From Novosphingobium sediminis (GTDB lineage: Bacteria > Pseudomonadota > Alphaproteobacteria > Sphingomonadales > Sphingomonadaceae), in NCBI RefSeq assembly GCF_007991615.1, contig NZ_BJYR01000012.1, positions 1 to 64,000 of the forward strand: 64,000 nucleotides of DNA, read 5' to 3'. The notes beneath the pieces were generated by a model. The model did no database searches and was not told the origin of the DNA. It was given only the letters and a program-made list of their open reading frames with translations. Positions 30,471 to 39,587 of the stretch are shown piece after piece. Position numbers and translations under genes: made by a program. The number at the start of each line of letters is the position of its first letter. Position 1 is the first letter of the stretch.

Positions 30471-32087
30471 ATGTCGAACCGTTACGACGCGATCATCATC
30501 GGCGGCGGCCACAATGGCCTTACCTGCGCCTTCTATCTCGCCCGCGCCGGCATGAAGGTGCGCGTGCTGGAGCGGCGCGACATTGTCGGCGGGGCCTGCG
30601 TGACCGAGGAATTCCATCCCGGTTTCCGCAACTCGACCGCGAGCTACACCGTCAGCCTGCTGCGCCCCAAGGTGATCTCCGACATGAAGCTGCACGAGCG
30701 CGGCTTCCGCATCATCGAGCGCACGATCAGCAATTTCTTCCCGTTCGAGAACGACTACCTCAAGCTCGGCGGCGGACCCGGCCGCACCGAGGCGGAATTT
30801 GCGCGCTTCTCCAAGAAGGACGCTGAGACCTACAAGCACTACGACGCTGCGCTGGAGAAGGTGGCGCAGGTGCTGCGCGATATCGCTCTGAAGTGCCCAC
30901 CCAATGTCGGCGGCGGCGTCCGCTCGCTGCTCGCTGCCGCACAGCAGGGTTGGCCCATCGCGGGCCTCGGCCTCGATGTGCAGCGCGATTTGCTCGACAT
31001 CTTCACCAAGTCGGCGCGCGAATTCCTCGAAGGCTGGTTCGAGCACGATTACGTGCGCACCGCGTTCGGCTTCGATGCCGTCGTCGGCAACTTTGCGGGC
31101 GTTTCCACCCCCGGTTCTGCCTATGTGCTGCTGCACCACGTGTTCGGCGAAGTGAACGGCAAGTTCGGCGCATGGGGCCACTCGGTCGGCGGCATGGGCG
31201 CGATCACGCAGGCCATGGCCCGCGCCTGCGCCGAGGAAGGCGTGGAAATCAGTCTCGAAGCGCCGGTTGCCAAGGTCCTCGTCAACAACGGCAAGGCCGT
31301 CGGCGTGACGCTCGAAAGCGGTGAGGAGCTTTATGCGCCGACCATCGCCGCCAACGTCGGCCCCGCGCTGCTCTATCGCAAGATGGTCGACAGCAGCGAT
31401 CTCGATGCCGATTTCAACCGCCGCATCAAGAACTTCAAGACCGGGTCGGGCACGTTCCGCATGAACGTCGCGCTGTCCGAACTGCCCGATTTCACCGTCC
31501 TTCCCGGCAAGGAAAAGGCCGAGCACCACACCGCCGGCATCATCATCGCGCCGGGCATGGACTACATGGATCAAGCCTTCATCGATGCGCAGCAGTTCGG
31601 CTGGTCGAAGAAGCCGATCATCGAAATCAAGCTGCCCACCACGATCGACGATAGCCTCGCCCCTCCGGGCGGCCATGTCGCCAGCCTGTTCTGCCAGCAG
31701 TTCTCGCCCGAATTGAAGGACGGCCAGAGCTGGGACGACGTGCGCGAGAAGGTGGCGGACCTCATCATCGACACCGTCAACGACCACGCACCCAACTTCA
31801 AGAATGCGGTCATCGCCCGGCAGATCCACTCGCCGCTCGATCTCGAACGCAAGTTCGGCCTTATCGGCGGGGATATCTTCCACGGGCAGATGGGCCTCGA
31901 TCAGCTTTGGGCCGCGCGCCCCGTGCTCGGTCACGGCGATTATCGCTCGCCGATCAAGGGCCTCTACATGTGCGGTTCGGGCACGCACCCGGGCGGCGGC
32001 GTGACGGGCGCGCCGGGCCACAACGCGGCTGCGGAAATCATCCGCGATCGCGGCACGCTGTGGAAGGTGCTCCACCGCGGACGGTAA
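30471..32087 (+). CDS. FAD-dependent oxidoreductase (phytoene desaturase/PYROXD2-like)
   Basis: The 538-aa protein begins with the FAD motif DAIIIGGGHNGLTCAFYLAR, followed by RRDIVGGACVTEEFHPGF. The C terminus has the family segment YMCGSGTHPGGGVTGAPGHN that closes the flavin site. The overall layout fits COG1233-type oxidoreductases (CrtI/PYROXD2 relatives) and not a carotenoid gene cluster, since no crt gene is near. The ATG at 30471 follows AAAAAGGGAAG. It may serve the Rieske oxygenase pathway upstream, from which it is separated by a repeat, but no substrate is evident. Confidence 0.82.
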   Translation: MSNRYDAIIIGGGHNGLTCAFYLARAGMKVRVLERRDIVGGACVTEEFHPGFRNSTASYTVSLLRPKVISDMKLHERGFRIIERTISNFFPFENDYLKLGGGPGRTEAEFARFSKKDAETYKHYDAALEKVAQVLRDIALKCPPNVGGGVRSLLAAAQQGWPIAGLGLDVQRDLLDIFTKSAREFLEGWFEHDYVRTAFGFDAVVGNFAGVSTPGSAYVLLHHVFGEVNGKFGAWGHSVGGMGAITQAMARACAEEGVEISLEAPVAKVLVNNGKAVGVTLESGEELYAPTIAANVGPALLYRKMVDSSDLDADFNRRIKNFKTGSGTFRMNVALSELPDFTVLPGKEKAEHHTAGIIIAPGMDYMDQAFIDAQQFGWSKKPIIEIKLPTTIDDSLAPPGGHVASLFCQQFSPELKDGQSWDDVREKVADLIIDTVNDHAPNFKNAVIARQIHSPLDLERKFGLIGGDIFHGQMGLDQLWAARPVLGHGDYRSPIKGLYMCGSGTHPGGGVTGAPGHNAAAEIIRDRGTLWKVLHRGR

Positions 32088-32149
32088 TTCCGTTGCAGCC
32101 TGAACGGTTTCCTCTAGCCTCCCGGATCAGGGGCTAGGGGGAAACGTTC

Positions 32150-33010
32150 ATGCTGACCATGCTGCTGATCCTGCTTGGGCTGGGGGTTCTGGCCTATCTC
32201 GCCGCGCTGCTGCGCGTGGTGATCCCGCAGCGAGCGGTGCCGAAGCCCGAAGCCGTGCTGCTCGGCGGAGTGACCAACTTCTTCGACACGCTCGGCATCA
32301 GTTCATTCGCGACGTCGACTGCCTGGGTCAAGTTCCGCAACCTGCTGCCAGACCGGCTGATCCCCTCCACCCTGCTCGTCGGCCACACCGGCCCAGCGAT
32401 CATGCAGGCGATCATCTTTCTGGTCCTCCTCGGCGGCAATGTGGACCCGGTGCTCCTCGTCGGCTGCATCCTAGGCGTACTGGCCGGAGCCGTGCTCGGT
32501 GCGTCGCTGGTTTCGCGCGCGGCGGTTTGGCTGGTGCAGGCGATGGTCGCGCTCGGCCTTGTCATCGCCGCGACGATCTTCCTGCTCATCAACCTGCACC
32601 TGATGCCCGGCGCCGGCACCGCCTCCAGCTTGCCACTGCCGCTGCTACTCGGGGCGATTGCCGCCAACTTCGGGTTTGGCGTGCTCGTCAATTTCGGCAT
32701 CGGCAACTTTGCGCCCACGCTCATCATGTTCAGCCTGATGGGGATGGACCCGCGCTATGCCTTTCCGGTCATGGCAGGCAGCGCAGGCATCGCGGGCGCG
32801 GGGGCCAGCATCCGCCACATCCAGATCGGCGAGGTAGACCTGCGCGTCGTCACCGGCATCATTCTGGGCGGCATACCAGCGGTGCTGGTGGCCGCGTTCC
32901 TCGTCAAGAACATGGATGTCGTGATGCTGCGCTGGTTGGTGATCGCGGTGGTCTACTACGCCGCAGTGGTCATGGCGCGCTCGGCTTGGGCGGGCTTCAA
33001 ACAGCGCTGA
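32150..33010 (+). CDS. TauE/SafE-family sulfite exporter-like membrane protein
   Basis: The 286-aa inner-membrane protein has about eight hydrophobic segments arranged as two related halves. GGVTNFFDTLGISSFATSTA in the first half and a matching NFGFGVLVNFGIGNFAPT in the second are typical of the TauE/SafE repeat. Members export small organic or sulfur-containing anions. AGGGGGAA precedes the ATG. The 3' end overlaps, tail to tail, the stop of a 61-aa membrane-protein gene by 14 bp. The transported anion is not known. Confidence 0.85.
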   Translation: MLTMLLILLGLGVLAYLAALLRVVIPQRAVPKPEAVLLGGVTNFFDTLGISSFATSTAWVKFRNLLPDRLIPSTLLVGHTGPAIMQAIIFLVLLGGNVDPVLLVGCILGVLAGAVLGASLVSRAAVWLVQAMVALGLVIAATIFLLINLHLMPGAGTASSLPLPLLLGAIAANFGFGVLVNFGIGNFAPTLIMFSLMGMDPRYAFPVMAGSAGIAGAGASIRHIQIGEVDLRVVTGIILGGIPAVLVAAFLVKNMDVVMLRWLVIAVVYYAAVVMARSAWAGFKQR

Positions 33011-33182
33011 TCATCGCCGCCACCATCTCGAACAGGAATTCCAGCACCACCGGTAGCAGCTGGATCCCGATCTGCAGCAGGAACCACAGCACCCAGAGCG
33101 TCGCCACCCCGGCGATGATCCAGTGCTGCTTGAAATAATAGAGATACCGCAGCCACAGCCGCTTCCACCACCGCGCTTTCAT
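32997..33182 (-). CDS. 61-aa membrane protein coupled to the permease gene
   Basis: The short frame begins MKARWWKRLWLRYLYYFKQH, a positively charged amphipathic start, then has one strong hydrophobic segment (WIIAGVATLWVLWFLLQIGI) and a second weaker one. The ATG at 33182 overlaps the permease stop (ATGA), so it is translated with the permease. It is missed by length cut-offs and is overlain by other frames, but the hydrophobic pattern and coupling argue that it is real. No family was recognised. A regulatory or stabilising subunit of the transporter is a guess. Confidence 0.68.
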   Translation of the reverse strand: MKARWWKRLWLRYLYYFKQHWIIAGVATLWVLWFLLQIGIQLLPVVLEFLFEMVAAMISAV

Positions 33183-34498
33183 GCCAGCGCAGTCTCGCGC
33201 TGTCCGCGCCGTACCGCGAGGTAAACCGGCACGCCTGCGGCCACGAGCCCTAGCCCGTAGCTCACCGCGCTCGCGCCGAGGCCCCATGTTGCCCAGCCGA
33301 TGAAGGCCGCTCCGCCCAGCGCGATCACCGTCAGCCCGCGTTCCTGCGGCAGGAGGCGGATCGCGGCCATCATGCTCATGAAATAGGCGAGCATGCCCGC
33401 CGCAAGGCTGACGGAGGCGATGAATTGGAACAAGTCGCCAAGGCCCCGACCATAGTTGAGCAGGGTCACGGAGGTCAGCAGCAGCGAGGAGACGACATGC
33501 GCGCGCACCGGCGTGCCGCGCTTGCCATCGGCGGCGAACCACATCGGAAACACCCCGCCGCGCGCCATCGCCTGCGGCATTTCGCCCTGCAGCAGGATGA
33601 AGCCGTTGAGCGTCCCGAACGCGCTGATCGCAGCAAACACCGCGACGACCGAGGCCATGTTTCCGCCGAACGTGCGGCCAAGGAAATCCGCCACCGGGGC
33701 AGGGGAGGCCGCCGCCTGATCGGCCGGCATATAGGCCCAGAACGCGAGGCTGATCCCGAAGTAGACCGCGCCTGTCAGCACAACGCCGATCAAGGTGGCG
33801 AGCGGTACCACGCGCGCGGCATTCTCGACCCGGCCAGCGGGCACTGTCGCGGATTCAAGCCCGAGGAAGCCCCAGAACGTCAGCCCTGCCGCAGCGGCAA
33901 TCGCTCCCGGTGCGATGGAAACCTGCGGCGGCGGCACGCGCGGCGTTCCGCTCGCGGCAAACCACAGCGCCAGCACGATCAGCAGCACCAGTGGCAGCAG
34001 CTTGAGCGCCGTCGTCACCACCGAAAACGCCCCCGCCGCGCGCACGCCGCGAATGTTGATGAGCGTCATCGCCCAGACGCAGGCCACGGCAAGGATCGCG
34101 GGCATCCCCGGCGTCTTGCCGATCCACGGCACGACGAGGCTGAGGTTGCTGACGACCGCCACCGCAATCGCCCCGTTGCCGCTCCACAGCAGCACCCAGT
34201 AACTCCACGCCGTTACGAACCCCGCAAACGGCCCGAACGCCGCCGAGGCATAAGCGTAAGGCCCGCCCGAACCCGGCAGCCGCGCGCCCATCCGCGCGAA
34301 AACCGCCGCCATCGCGGTTGCCCCGGCAATCGTCACCATCCAGCCGAGCAGTTGGTTTGTGCCGAGCGGCGCCAGAGTTGAGGGTAGCAGATAGATGCCG
34401 GAGCCAACCATGTTGCCCACGCACAGCGCCAGCACCATCCAGAAATTGAGGCCGCGCGGTTGCTGGTTCATCAAGTCTTCCATTCTCGTTTGCGTCAC
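33179..34498 (-). CDS. APC-superfamily amino acid/polyamine permease (AdiC/PotE-like)
   Basis: The protein has about 430-439 aa and 12 hydrophobic segments. VGNMVGSGIYLLPSTLAPLG in TM1 is the substrate-binding GSG motif of APC transporters, and WGFLGLESATVPAGRVENAA in TM6 resembles AdiC, the arginine/agmatine exchanger. It likely exchanges or imports a basic amino acid or amine. Several starts are possible (GTG at 34498, ATG at 34483 or 34471), and none has a strong ribosome site. No decarboxylase gene is adjacent, which argues against an acid-resistance pair. Confidence 0.85.
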   Translation of the reverse strand: MTQTRMEDLMNQQPRGLNFWMVLALCVGNMVGSGIYLLPSTLAPLGTNQLLGWMVTIAGATAMAAVFARMGARLPGSGGPYAYASAAFGPFAGFVTAWSYWVLLWSGNGAIAVAVVSNLSLVVPWIGKTPGMPAILAVACVWAMTLINIRGVRAAGAFSVVTTALKLLPLVLLIVLALWFAASGTPRVPPPQVSIAPGAIAAAAGLTFWGFLGLESATVPAGRVENAARVVPLATLIGVVLTGAVYFGISLAFWAYMPADQAAASPAPVADFLGRTFGGNMASVVAVFAAISAFGTLNGFILLQGEMPQAMARGGVFPMWFAADGKRGTPVRAHVVSSLLLTSVTLLNYGRGLGDLFQFIASVSLAAGMLAYFMSMMAAIRLLPQERGLTVIALGGAAFIGWATWGLGASAVSYGLGLVAAGVPVYLAVRRGQRETALA

Positions 34499-34546
34499 AG
34501 ACTAACGCTTGATCGCGCGGCGTCACCGTGTTTCTTGTCCGCCGCC

Positions 34547-36157
34547 ATGGCCAGCCAGACCGTTACCGCTCCGAACTACGATCCCCGCCTGATCCGCGCC
34601 GCGATCGCGATGAACGAAAACGTGTTGCACGTGGCCGAGCCCCTGCTGCGCGCGCTGCTCAAGGAAAACCCCTTCGATGTGCGGGCGATCCGCCTGTTCG
34701 CAGAGCTTGCCGGGCGGATCGGCCGCTATCAGGATGCGGAAAACCTGCTGCGCCGCGCTATCGAACTCGCACCCGATTTCACCCCCGCGCGCGCCAATCT
34801 CGCGCTCGTGCTCTATCGGACCGAGCGGGTGACGGAGGCGCTGGAGGAATTGGCGCGCGTCACCACCGAAGATCCGGACAATCTCGGCAATGCCAACCTG
34901 CAGGCCGCCGCCTATGGCCGCATCGGTGAATTCGACGAGGCGCTCGCGCTCTATGCCCGCGTGCTGCAGGATGCGCCGAACCAGCCGAAAGTCTGGATGA
35001 GCTACGGCCACCTGCTCAAGACGGTCGGGCGGCTGGATGAAGGCATCGCCGCCTATCGCCGCGCGCTGGCGATTCAGCCCAAATCTGGCCAACCCTGCCT
35101 CGGCGAAGTGTGGTGGAGCCTCGCCAATCTCAAGACGGTGCGCTTTTCCGACGAGGACATGGCGGCCATGCGCGCGGCGCTGGCGGACGAGAAGGTTTCG
35201 CCCGAAGACCGCTGGCACCTCGATTTCGCCCTCGGCAAGGCGCATGAGGACCGGCGCGAAGCCGAAGCGGCATTTGCGCACTATGCGGCGGGCAACGCGC
35301 TCCGGAAGGAGCAACTGCGCTACAAGGCGGCTGAAACCACCGCCGCCGTCGATGCCGCCATCGCGCTTGCCACGCCCGAACTGTTCGCGCGCTACGCAGG
35401 GGCCGGATGCCCTGCGCAGGATCCGATTTTCGTGCTCGGCATGCCGCGCGCAGGTTCTACGCTCGTCGAGCAGATCCTCTCCAGCCACAGCGCGGTGGAA
35501 GGCACCAGCGAATTGCCGGACATCGGTATCCTTGCGCGCACGCTGGAGCATTACCCGCAGAACCTCGCCGCCATCGATCCCGCCAAGCTGCGCGATCTTG
35601 GGGAGCAGTATCTCGAACGCACCCGCGTGCAGCGGCATACCGCGCGGCCGCTGTTCATCGACAAGCTGCCCAACAACTGGCTCTATGTGCCCTTCATCCG
35701 GCTGATCCTACCCAATGCGAAGATCATCGACGCGCGCCGCCATCCGCTTTCCTGCTGCTTCTCCAATTTCAAGCAGCACTTCGCGCGCGGGCAGGGCTTT
35801 TCCTATTCGCTGGAGGACATGGGCGCCTATTACCGCGACTATGTCCGCCTGATGGCGCATCTCGACCGCGTGATCCCCGGCGCCGTCCACCGCGTGATCT
35901 ACGAACGCATGGTCGAGGAAACCGAAACCGAAGTGCGCGCGCTGCTGGATGCCTGCGGCCTGCCATTCGAGCCTGCCTGCCTTGCCTTTTACGAAACCGA
36001 GCGGGCTGTGCGCACACCAAGCTCGGAGCAGGTCCGGCAGCCCATTTTTCGTGAGGGTACCGAAGCGTGGAAGCCGTTCGAACCCTTCCTCGATCCGCTG
36101 AAGTCCGCGCTTGGCGATGTGCTCACCGCCTACCCCGCTGCGCCGTCCGGTTGGTAA
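34547..36157 (+). CDS. tetratricopeptide-repeat sulfotransferase
   Basis: This is a 536-aa two-part protein. Residues from about 20 to 260 are TPR helices (AENLLRRAIELAPDFTPARA, ALALYARVLQDAPNQPKVWM). From about 290 a sulfotransferase domain begins with the PAPS 5'-phosphosulfate loop FVLGMPRAGSTLVEQILSSH and continues with DARRHPLSCCFSNFKQH, the 3'-phosphate site. It would transfer sulfate to a protein or small molecule. It stands 126 bp upstream of a TonB receptor on the same strand, a pairing I recall from other sphingomonads. The ATG at 34547 begins the conserved region. Confidence 0.85.
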   Translation: MASQTVTAPNYDPRLIRAAIAMNENVLHVAEPLLRALLKENPFDVRAIRLFAELAGRIGRYQDAENLLRRAIELAPDFTPARANLALVLYRTERVTEALEELARVTTEDPDNLGNANLQAAAYGRIGEFDEALALYARVLQDAPNQPKVWMSYGHLLKTVGRLDEGIAAYRRALAIQPKSGQPCLGEVWWSLANLKTVRFSDEDMAAMRAALADEKVSPEDRWHLDFALGKAHEDRREAEAAFAHYAAGNALRKEQLRYKAAETTAAVDAAIALATPELFARYAGAGCPAQDPIFVLGMPRAGSTLVEQILSSHSAVEGTSELPDIGILARTLEHYPQNLAAIDPAKLRDLGEQYLERTRVQRHTARPLFIDKLPNNWLYVPFIRLILPNAKIIDARRHPLSCCFSNFKQHFARGQGFSYSLEDMGAYYRDYVRLMAHLDRVIPGAVHRVIYERMVEETETEVRALLDACGLPFEPACLAFYETERAVRTPSSEQVRQPIFREGTEAWKPFEPFLDPLKSALGDVLTAYPAAPSGW

Positions 36158-36283
36158 GGATTACGCGCAATATTACGTTGCAATTCGGCCACGCATCCGA
36201 GTGCAAGGTGACATGGTGCTGAAACACGGTTGAAATCTTCACCAAGTCGGACCACGGTCGCGCCGTCCTGGGGGACCAACGAA

Positions 36284-38671
36284 ATGGGAAATAATATGAA
36301 GACTGCGTACTCGCGCGTTTCGCGCAGCGTTCTGATGGCGACCGCAGCGTTCGCCGCCCCTGCAGCTCTTGCACAGACGGCCCCGCAGGCCGCGGCAGAT
36401 GCCGCCGCAGTATCTGATGGAACCGAAATCATCGTGACCGCGCAGAAGCGCAGCGAAAACCTGCAGAACGTGCCGATCTCGATCCAGGCTTTCGGCACCC
36501 AGAAGCTCGAGCAGCTCAACGTCGCCAGCTTCGACGACTACGCCAAGGCGCTCCCCAGCGTCAGCTTCCAGTCGTTCGGCCCGGGCCAGACGCAGCTGTC
36601 CTTCCGCGGTATCACCAGCGGCGGCGATGGCCTGCGCGGCGGTTCGCAGCCCACCGCAGCGCTCTATCTCGATGAAGTGCCCGTCACCACCATCGGCAAC
36701 GCGGTCGACCTCCACGTCTACGACATCGCCCGGGTCGAAGCGCTTTCGGGTCCGCAGGGCACGCTCTTCGGCTCGAGCTCGCTCGCCGGCACGCTGCGTA
36801 TCATTCCCGCCAAGCCCGATACCAAGGGCTTCGCCGGCCGCATTGATGTCTCGGGCAACAAGGTCGGCAAGGGCACCGGCGGCGGCAGCATCGAAGGCTT
36901 CGTCAATATCCCGCTGAGCGACCGCGCGGCGCTGCGCGTCGTCGGCTTCTACCAGCGCGATGGCGGCTATATCGATAGCGTGCCGGGCTCGCGCACCTTC
37001 ACGCTGGGCGATGACGATCCGACGACCAACGTGACGGTCAACAACGCGAAGTACGTCAAGGACAACGTCAACACCACCGACACGGTCGGCGGCCGCGCTG
37101 CGCTCAAGGTGGATCTCGACGACAGCTGGACGATCCAGCCCGCGGTCATCTATCAGCACCAGACCACGCACGGTTCGTTCCTGTTCGATCCGCGCATCGG
37201 CGATCTCAAGGTCACCGATTTCGGCCCCTCGCGCAATCGCGACGACTGGGTGCTCGCAACGATGACGATCAATGGCAAGATCGGCAACTGGGACCTGACC
37301 TATGCCGGCGGCTACTTCGACCGCAAGATCGACAACCTGAGCGACTATTCGGAATACTCGGTTGCCTACGACCAGTTCCAGGGCGGCTTCTACACCTACT
37401 TCCCGACCGGAACCGGCAGCTTTCTAGATCCCACCCAGCAGGTTCACGGTCACGACGCTCTGACCAAGCAGAGCCACGAACTGCGCATCTCCTCGCCGGC
37501 CGGAGAACGCTACAAGCTCACGGCGGGCGCGTTCTTCCAGCGCCAGACCGACCGGATCGTCGCGGACTACTATATCAACGGCCTTGCCGCGATTCCGAAC
37601 TCGCCGGCCGTGCCCAAGTCGGGCGACGACCTCTTCGCGACGCGCGCCTACCGCGTTGACCGCGACTATGCCGCCTTCATCGACGGCTCGTTCGATATCA
37701 CGCCCCAGCTCACGCTTGCGGGTGGTATCCGCGTGTTCAAGTACAACAATACTTTCGTTGGCTTCTCCGGCTTCGCGTCGAACACCACGGCCGCGAACTG
37801 CGTTGCGGTGGTTGCCGACGACCGGGTCTGCAACAACTTCGACCGTCAGGCCAAGCAGACCAGCGAAACCCACCGCGTCAACCTCACGTGGAAGATCGAT
37901 CCGGACCGGCTGGTCTACGCGACGTACTCGACGGGCTATCGTCCCGGCGGCAACAACCGCCGCCCGAACGTCAACCCCTACGTTTCCGATACGCTCAACA
38001 ACTACGAACTGGGCTTCAAGACCTCGTGGTTCGACCGCAAGTTCCGGCTTAACGGCGCGCTGTTCTACGAACAGTGGAAGAACCTGCAGTACGGTCTAAG
38101 CCCGGTCGGCTCCAGCGGCGTCACCAATATCTACAACGCCGGCAATGCGCGGGTCTATGGCGCGGAAATGGACTTCAACCTGCGGCTCGGCGGGCTGAAC
38201 CTGTCGGGTTCGGGCGCGCTGATCGACGGCAAGTTGACGACCGACTTCTGCTCGTTCGACACCAACGGCAACCCTGACTGCTCGCTTGGCGTCGTTGCTG
38301 CGGCCAAGGGTACGCCGCTACCGGTCCAGCCGCGGTTCAAGGGCAACATGACCGCGCGCTACGAGTTCGACATGGGCAAGGCGAAGGCCTTCGTTCAGGC
38401 CTCGCTCAACCACCAGTCGGGCACGCGCTCCTACCTTACCACGCGCGAAGCAGACCTCCTTGGCCGGACCAAGGGCTTTGAGACGTTCGACTTCTCGGTC
38501 GGCGCAAAGGTCTCGGGCTTCGACATCTCGGCCTACATCGAGAACGCCTTCGACAAGCGCGGTATCCTCAGCATCAACACGGTCTGCACCCCGTCGATCT
38601 GCGGCGGTGCTGCGCGCTTCTACCCGATCAAGCCGCAGGTGTTCGGCATCAAGCTCGGCCACGATCTGTAA
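36284..38671 (+). CDS. TonB-dependent outer-membrane receptor
   Basis: The product has about 795 aa. A signal peptide (SVLMATAAFAAPAALAQ) precedes the TonB-box region TEIIVTAQKRSENLQNVPIS. The plug contains LYLDEVPVTTIGN and VEALSGPQGTLFGSSSLAGT, and the barrel ends FGIKLGHDL. ATG at 36284 is favoured by GGGGGA 8 bases upstream; ATG at 36296 is possible. The last residue is Leu and not Phe, a small departure. The upstream sulfotransferase may act in the same process. The ligand is unknown; a terminator follows at once. Confidence 0.92.
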   Translation: MGNNMKTAYSRVSRSVLMATAAFAAPAALAQTAPQAAADAAAVSDGTEIIVTAQKRSENLQNVPISIQAFGTQKLEQLNVASFDDYAKALPSVSFQSFGPGQTQLSFRGITSGGDGLRGGSQPTAALYLDEVPVTTIGNAVDLHVYDIARVEALSGPQGTLFGSSSLAGTLRIIPAKPDTKGFAGRIDVSGNKVGKGTGGGSIEGFVNIPLSDRAALRVVGFYQRDGGYIDSVPGSRTFTLGDDDPTTNVTVNNAKYVKDNVNTTDTVGGRAALKVDLDDSWTIQPAVIYQHQTTHGSFLFDPRIGDLKVTDFGPSRNRDDWVLATMTINGKIGNWDLTYAGGYFDRKIDNLSDYSEYSVAYDQFQGGFYTYFPTGTGSFLDPTQQVHGHDALTKQSHELRISSPAGERYKLTAGAFFQRQTDRIVADYYINGLAAIPNSPAVPKSGDDLFATRAYRVDRDYAAFIDGSFDITPQLTLAGGIRVFKYNNTFVGFSGFASNTTAANCVAVVADDRVCNNFDRQAKQTSETHRVNLTWKIDPDRLVYATYSTGYRPGGNNRRPNVNPYVSDTLNNYELGFKTSWFDRKFRLNGALFYEQWKNLQYGLSPVGSSGVTNIYNAGNARVYGAEMDFNLRLGGLNLSGSGALIDGKLTTDFCSFDTNGNPDCSLGVVAAAKGTPLPVQPRFKGNMTARYEFDMGKAKAFVQASLNHQSGTRSYLTTREADLLGRTKGFETFDFSVGAKVSGFDISAYIENAFDKRGILSINTVCTPSICGGAARFYPIKPQVFGIKLGHDL

Positions 38672-38677
38672 GCAGTA

Positions 38678-38716
38678 GGCCCCGGTTTCCTCTCAGGAAG
38701 CCGGGGCCTTCGGTTT
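38678..38716 (+). terminator. rho-independent terminator of the second TonB receptor gene
   Basis: A 14-bp stem (GGCCCCGGTTTCCT with AGGAAGCCGGGGCC, one mismatch) has a 3-base-class loop and is followed by TTCGGTTT. It lies 7 bp after the stop and also directly follows the convergent regulator gene end at 38717, so it may serve both. Confidence 0.85.
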
Positions 38717-39388
38717 CTACGGCCGATCCAGCACATACCCCAGCGAACGCACGGTGCGCAGCGGATAGCCTGCGCCCGCCTCGCGCAGCGCGCGGCGCAG
38801 GCGGCTGACCCACGCGTCCACGGTGCGCTCGTCGATCGGTTGTTCCTTCTTGCCCAGCGCTGCGATCAGCTGCGTGCGGCTGAACACGTGCCCCGGCTGC
38901 TCCATCAGATAGCGCAGCAAGCGCAACTCGTTGGGCATCAGTGGCACCGGCTTGTCGCGCCAGCGGGCCTGCAGTGCGGTGAGATCAAGCGACAGATCGC
39001 CCAGCCTGAGCGAGCGGGCAGGGGCATCGCGCTCGGGCAGCTGAACGGAAAGGACCCGGTCGAGCACCGAAGCGCGGTCGATCGGGCCGAGAATGTAATC
39101 GTCCGCTCCGGCCCTCAGCGCCCGGCGCTTGGCATCCGCATCGTCTTCTTCGAGCACAAGCGTGATGTGCGCCGCCTCGGTTTGCGGATCACAGCGTAGG
39201 CGGCGGCACAGCTCAAGCCCTGAAAGTTCGGGCAGCAGCCAGCCGACAAAGGCCCACGGGTTGCCATCTAGCAGCGGCAGCGGTGCCATCCAGTTCCAGC
39301 GATGAAAGACGACCCGCAAGTCGCCATGGACAAAACTGTCCTGCCCGCCGGGGAGCGCGTCGGTGAGGAGAATGTCGATCTGCCGCAT
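38717..39388 (-). CDS. atypical OmpR-type response regulator lacking the phosphorylation site
   Basis: The protein has 223 aa. The C-terminal winged helix (about 125-223) is clear: LMPNELRLLRYLMEQPGHVF, ERTVDAWVSRLRRAL and VRSLGYVLD. The N-terminal half aligns with a receiver domain by PELSGLELCRRLR, yet the phosphoacceptor position four residues before the Pro reads Gly (FVGWLLP), and the conserved Lys of the -K-P- turn is Gly in YILGPID. It is probably an orphan, phosphorylation-independent regulator; no histidine kinase is adjacent. It is convergent with the TonB receptor gene, and the promoter lies in the repeat-bearing gap 39389-39587. Confidence 0.82.
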   Translation of the reverse strand: MRQIDILLTDALPGGQDSFVHGDLRVVFHRWNWMAPLPLLDGNPWAFVGWLLPELSGLELCRRLRCDPQTEAAHITLVLEEDDADAKRRALRAGADDYILGPIDRASVLDRVLSVQLPERDAPARSLRLGDLSLDLTALQARWRDKPVPLMPNELRLLRYLMEQPGHVFSRTQLIAALGKKEQPIDERTVDAWVSRLRRALREAGAGYPLRTVRSLGYVLDRP

Positions 39389-39480
39389 CGGAACCGGTTT
39401 CCACGTGTTCGGGCAAGGGGCCCTATCCGGTTCTCTGTCGCGCTAGTGTGACGGCTCCATGACGATATTACAGTGCAGGA

Positions 39481-39576
39481 GATTGCCCACCCCCGACCCT
39501 TCCCGCATGCGGGAGGGGAGTCACGAGTTCAACCTTCCCCCCTCCCGCATGCGGGAGGGGCTGGGGGTGGGCAATC
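39481..39576. repeat. palindromic repeat pair downstream of pobA
   Basis: Outer arms GATTGCCCACCCC and GGGGTGGGCAATC bound two CCCTCCCGCATGCGGGAGGG palindromes in inverted orientation. Both core palindromes carry CATG in the centre, unlike the CAAG/CTTG cores elsewhere. The element is 12 bp past the pobA stop. Confidence 0.88.
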
Positions 39577-39587
39577 CAGCGCGCCGC

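Noticed and set aside
30396..32075. Long minus-strand frame opposite the FAD oxidoreductase gene
   Set aside because: No motif is recognisable, while the plus strand shows flavin motifs at both ends of a full-length protein.
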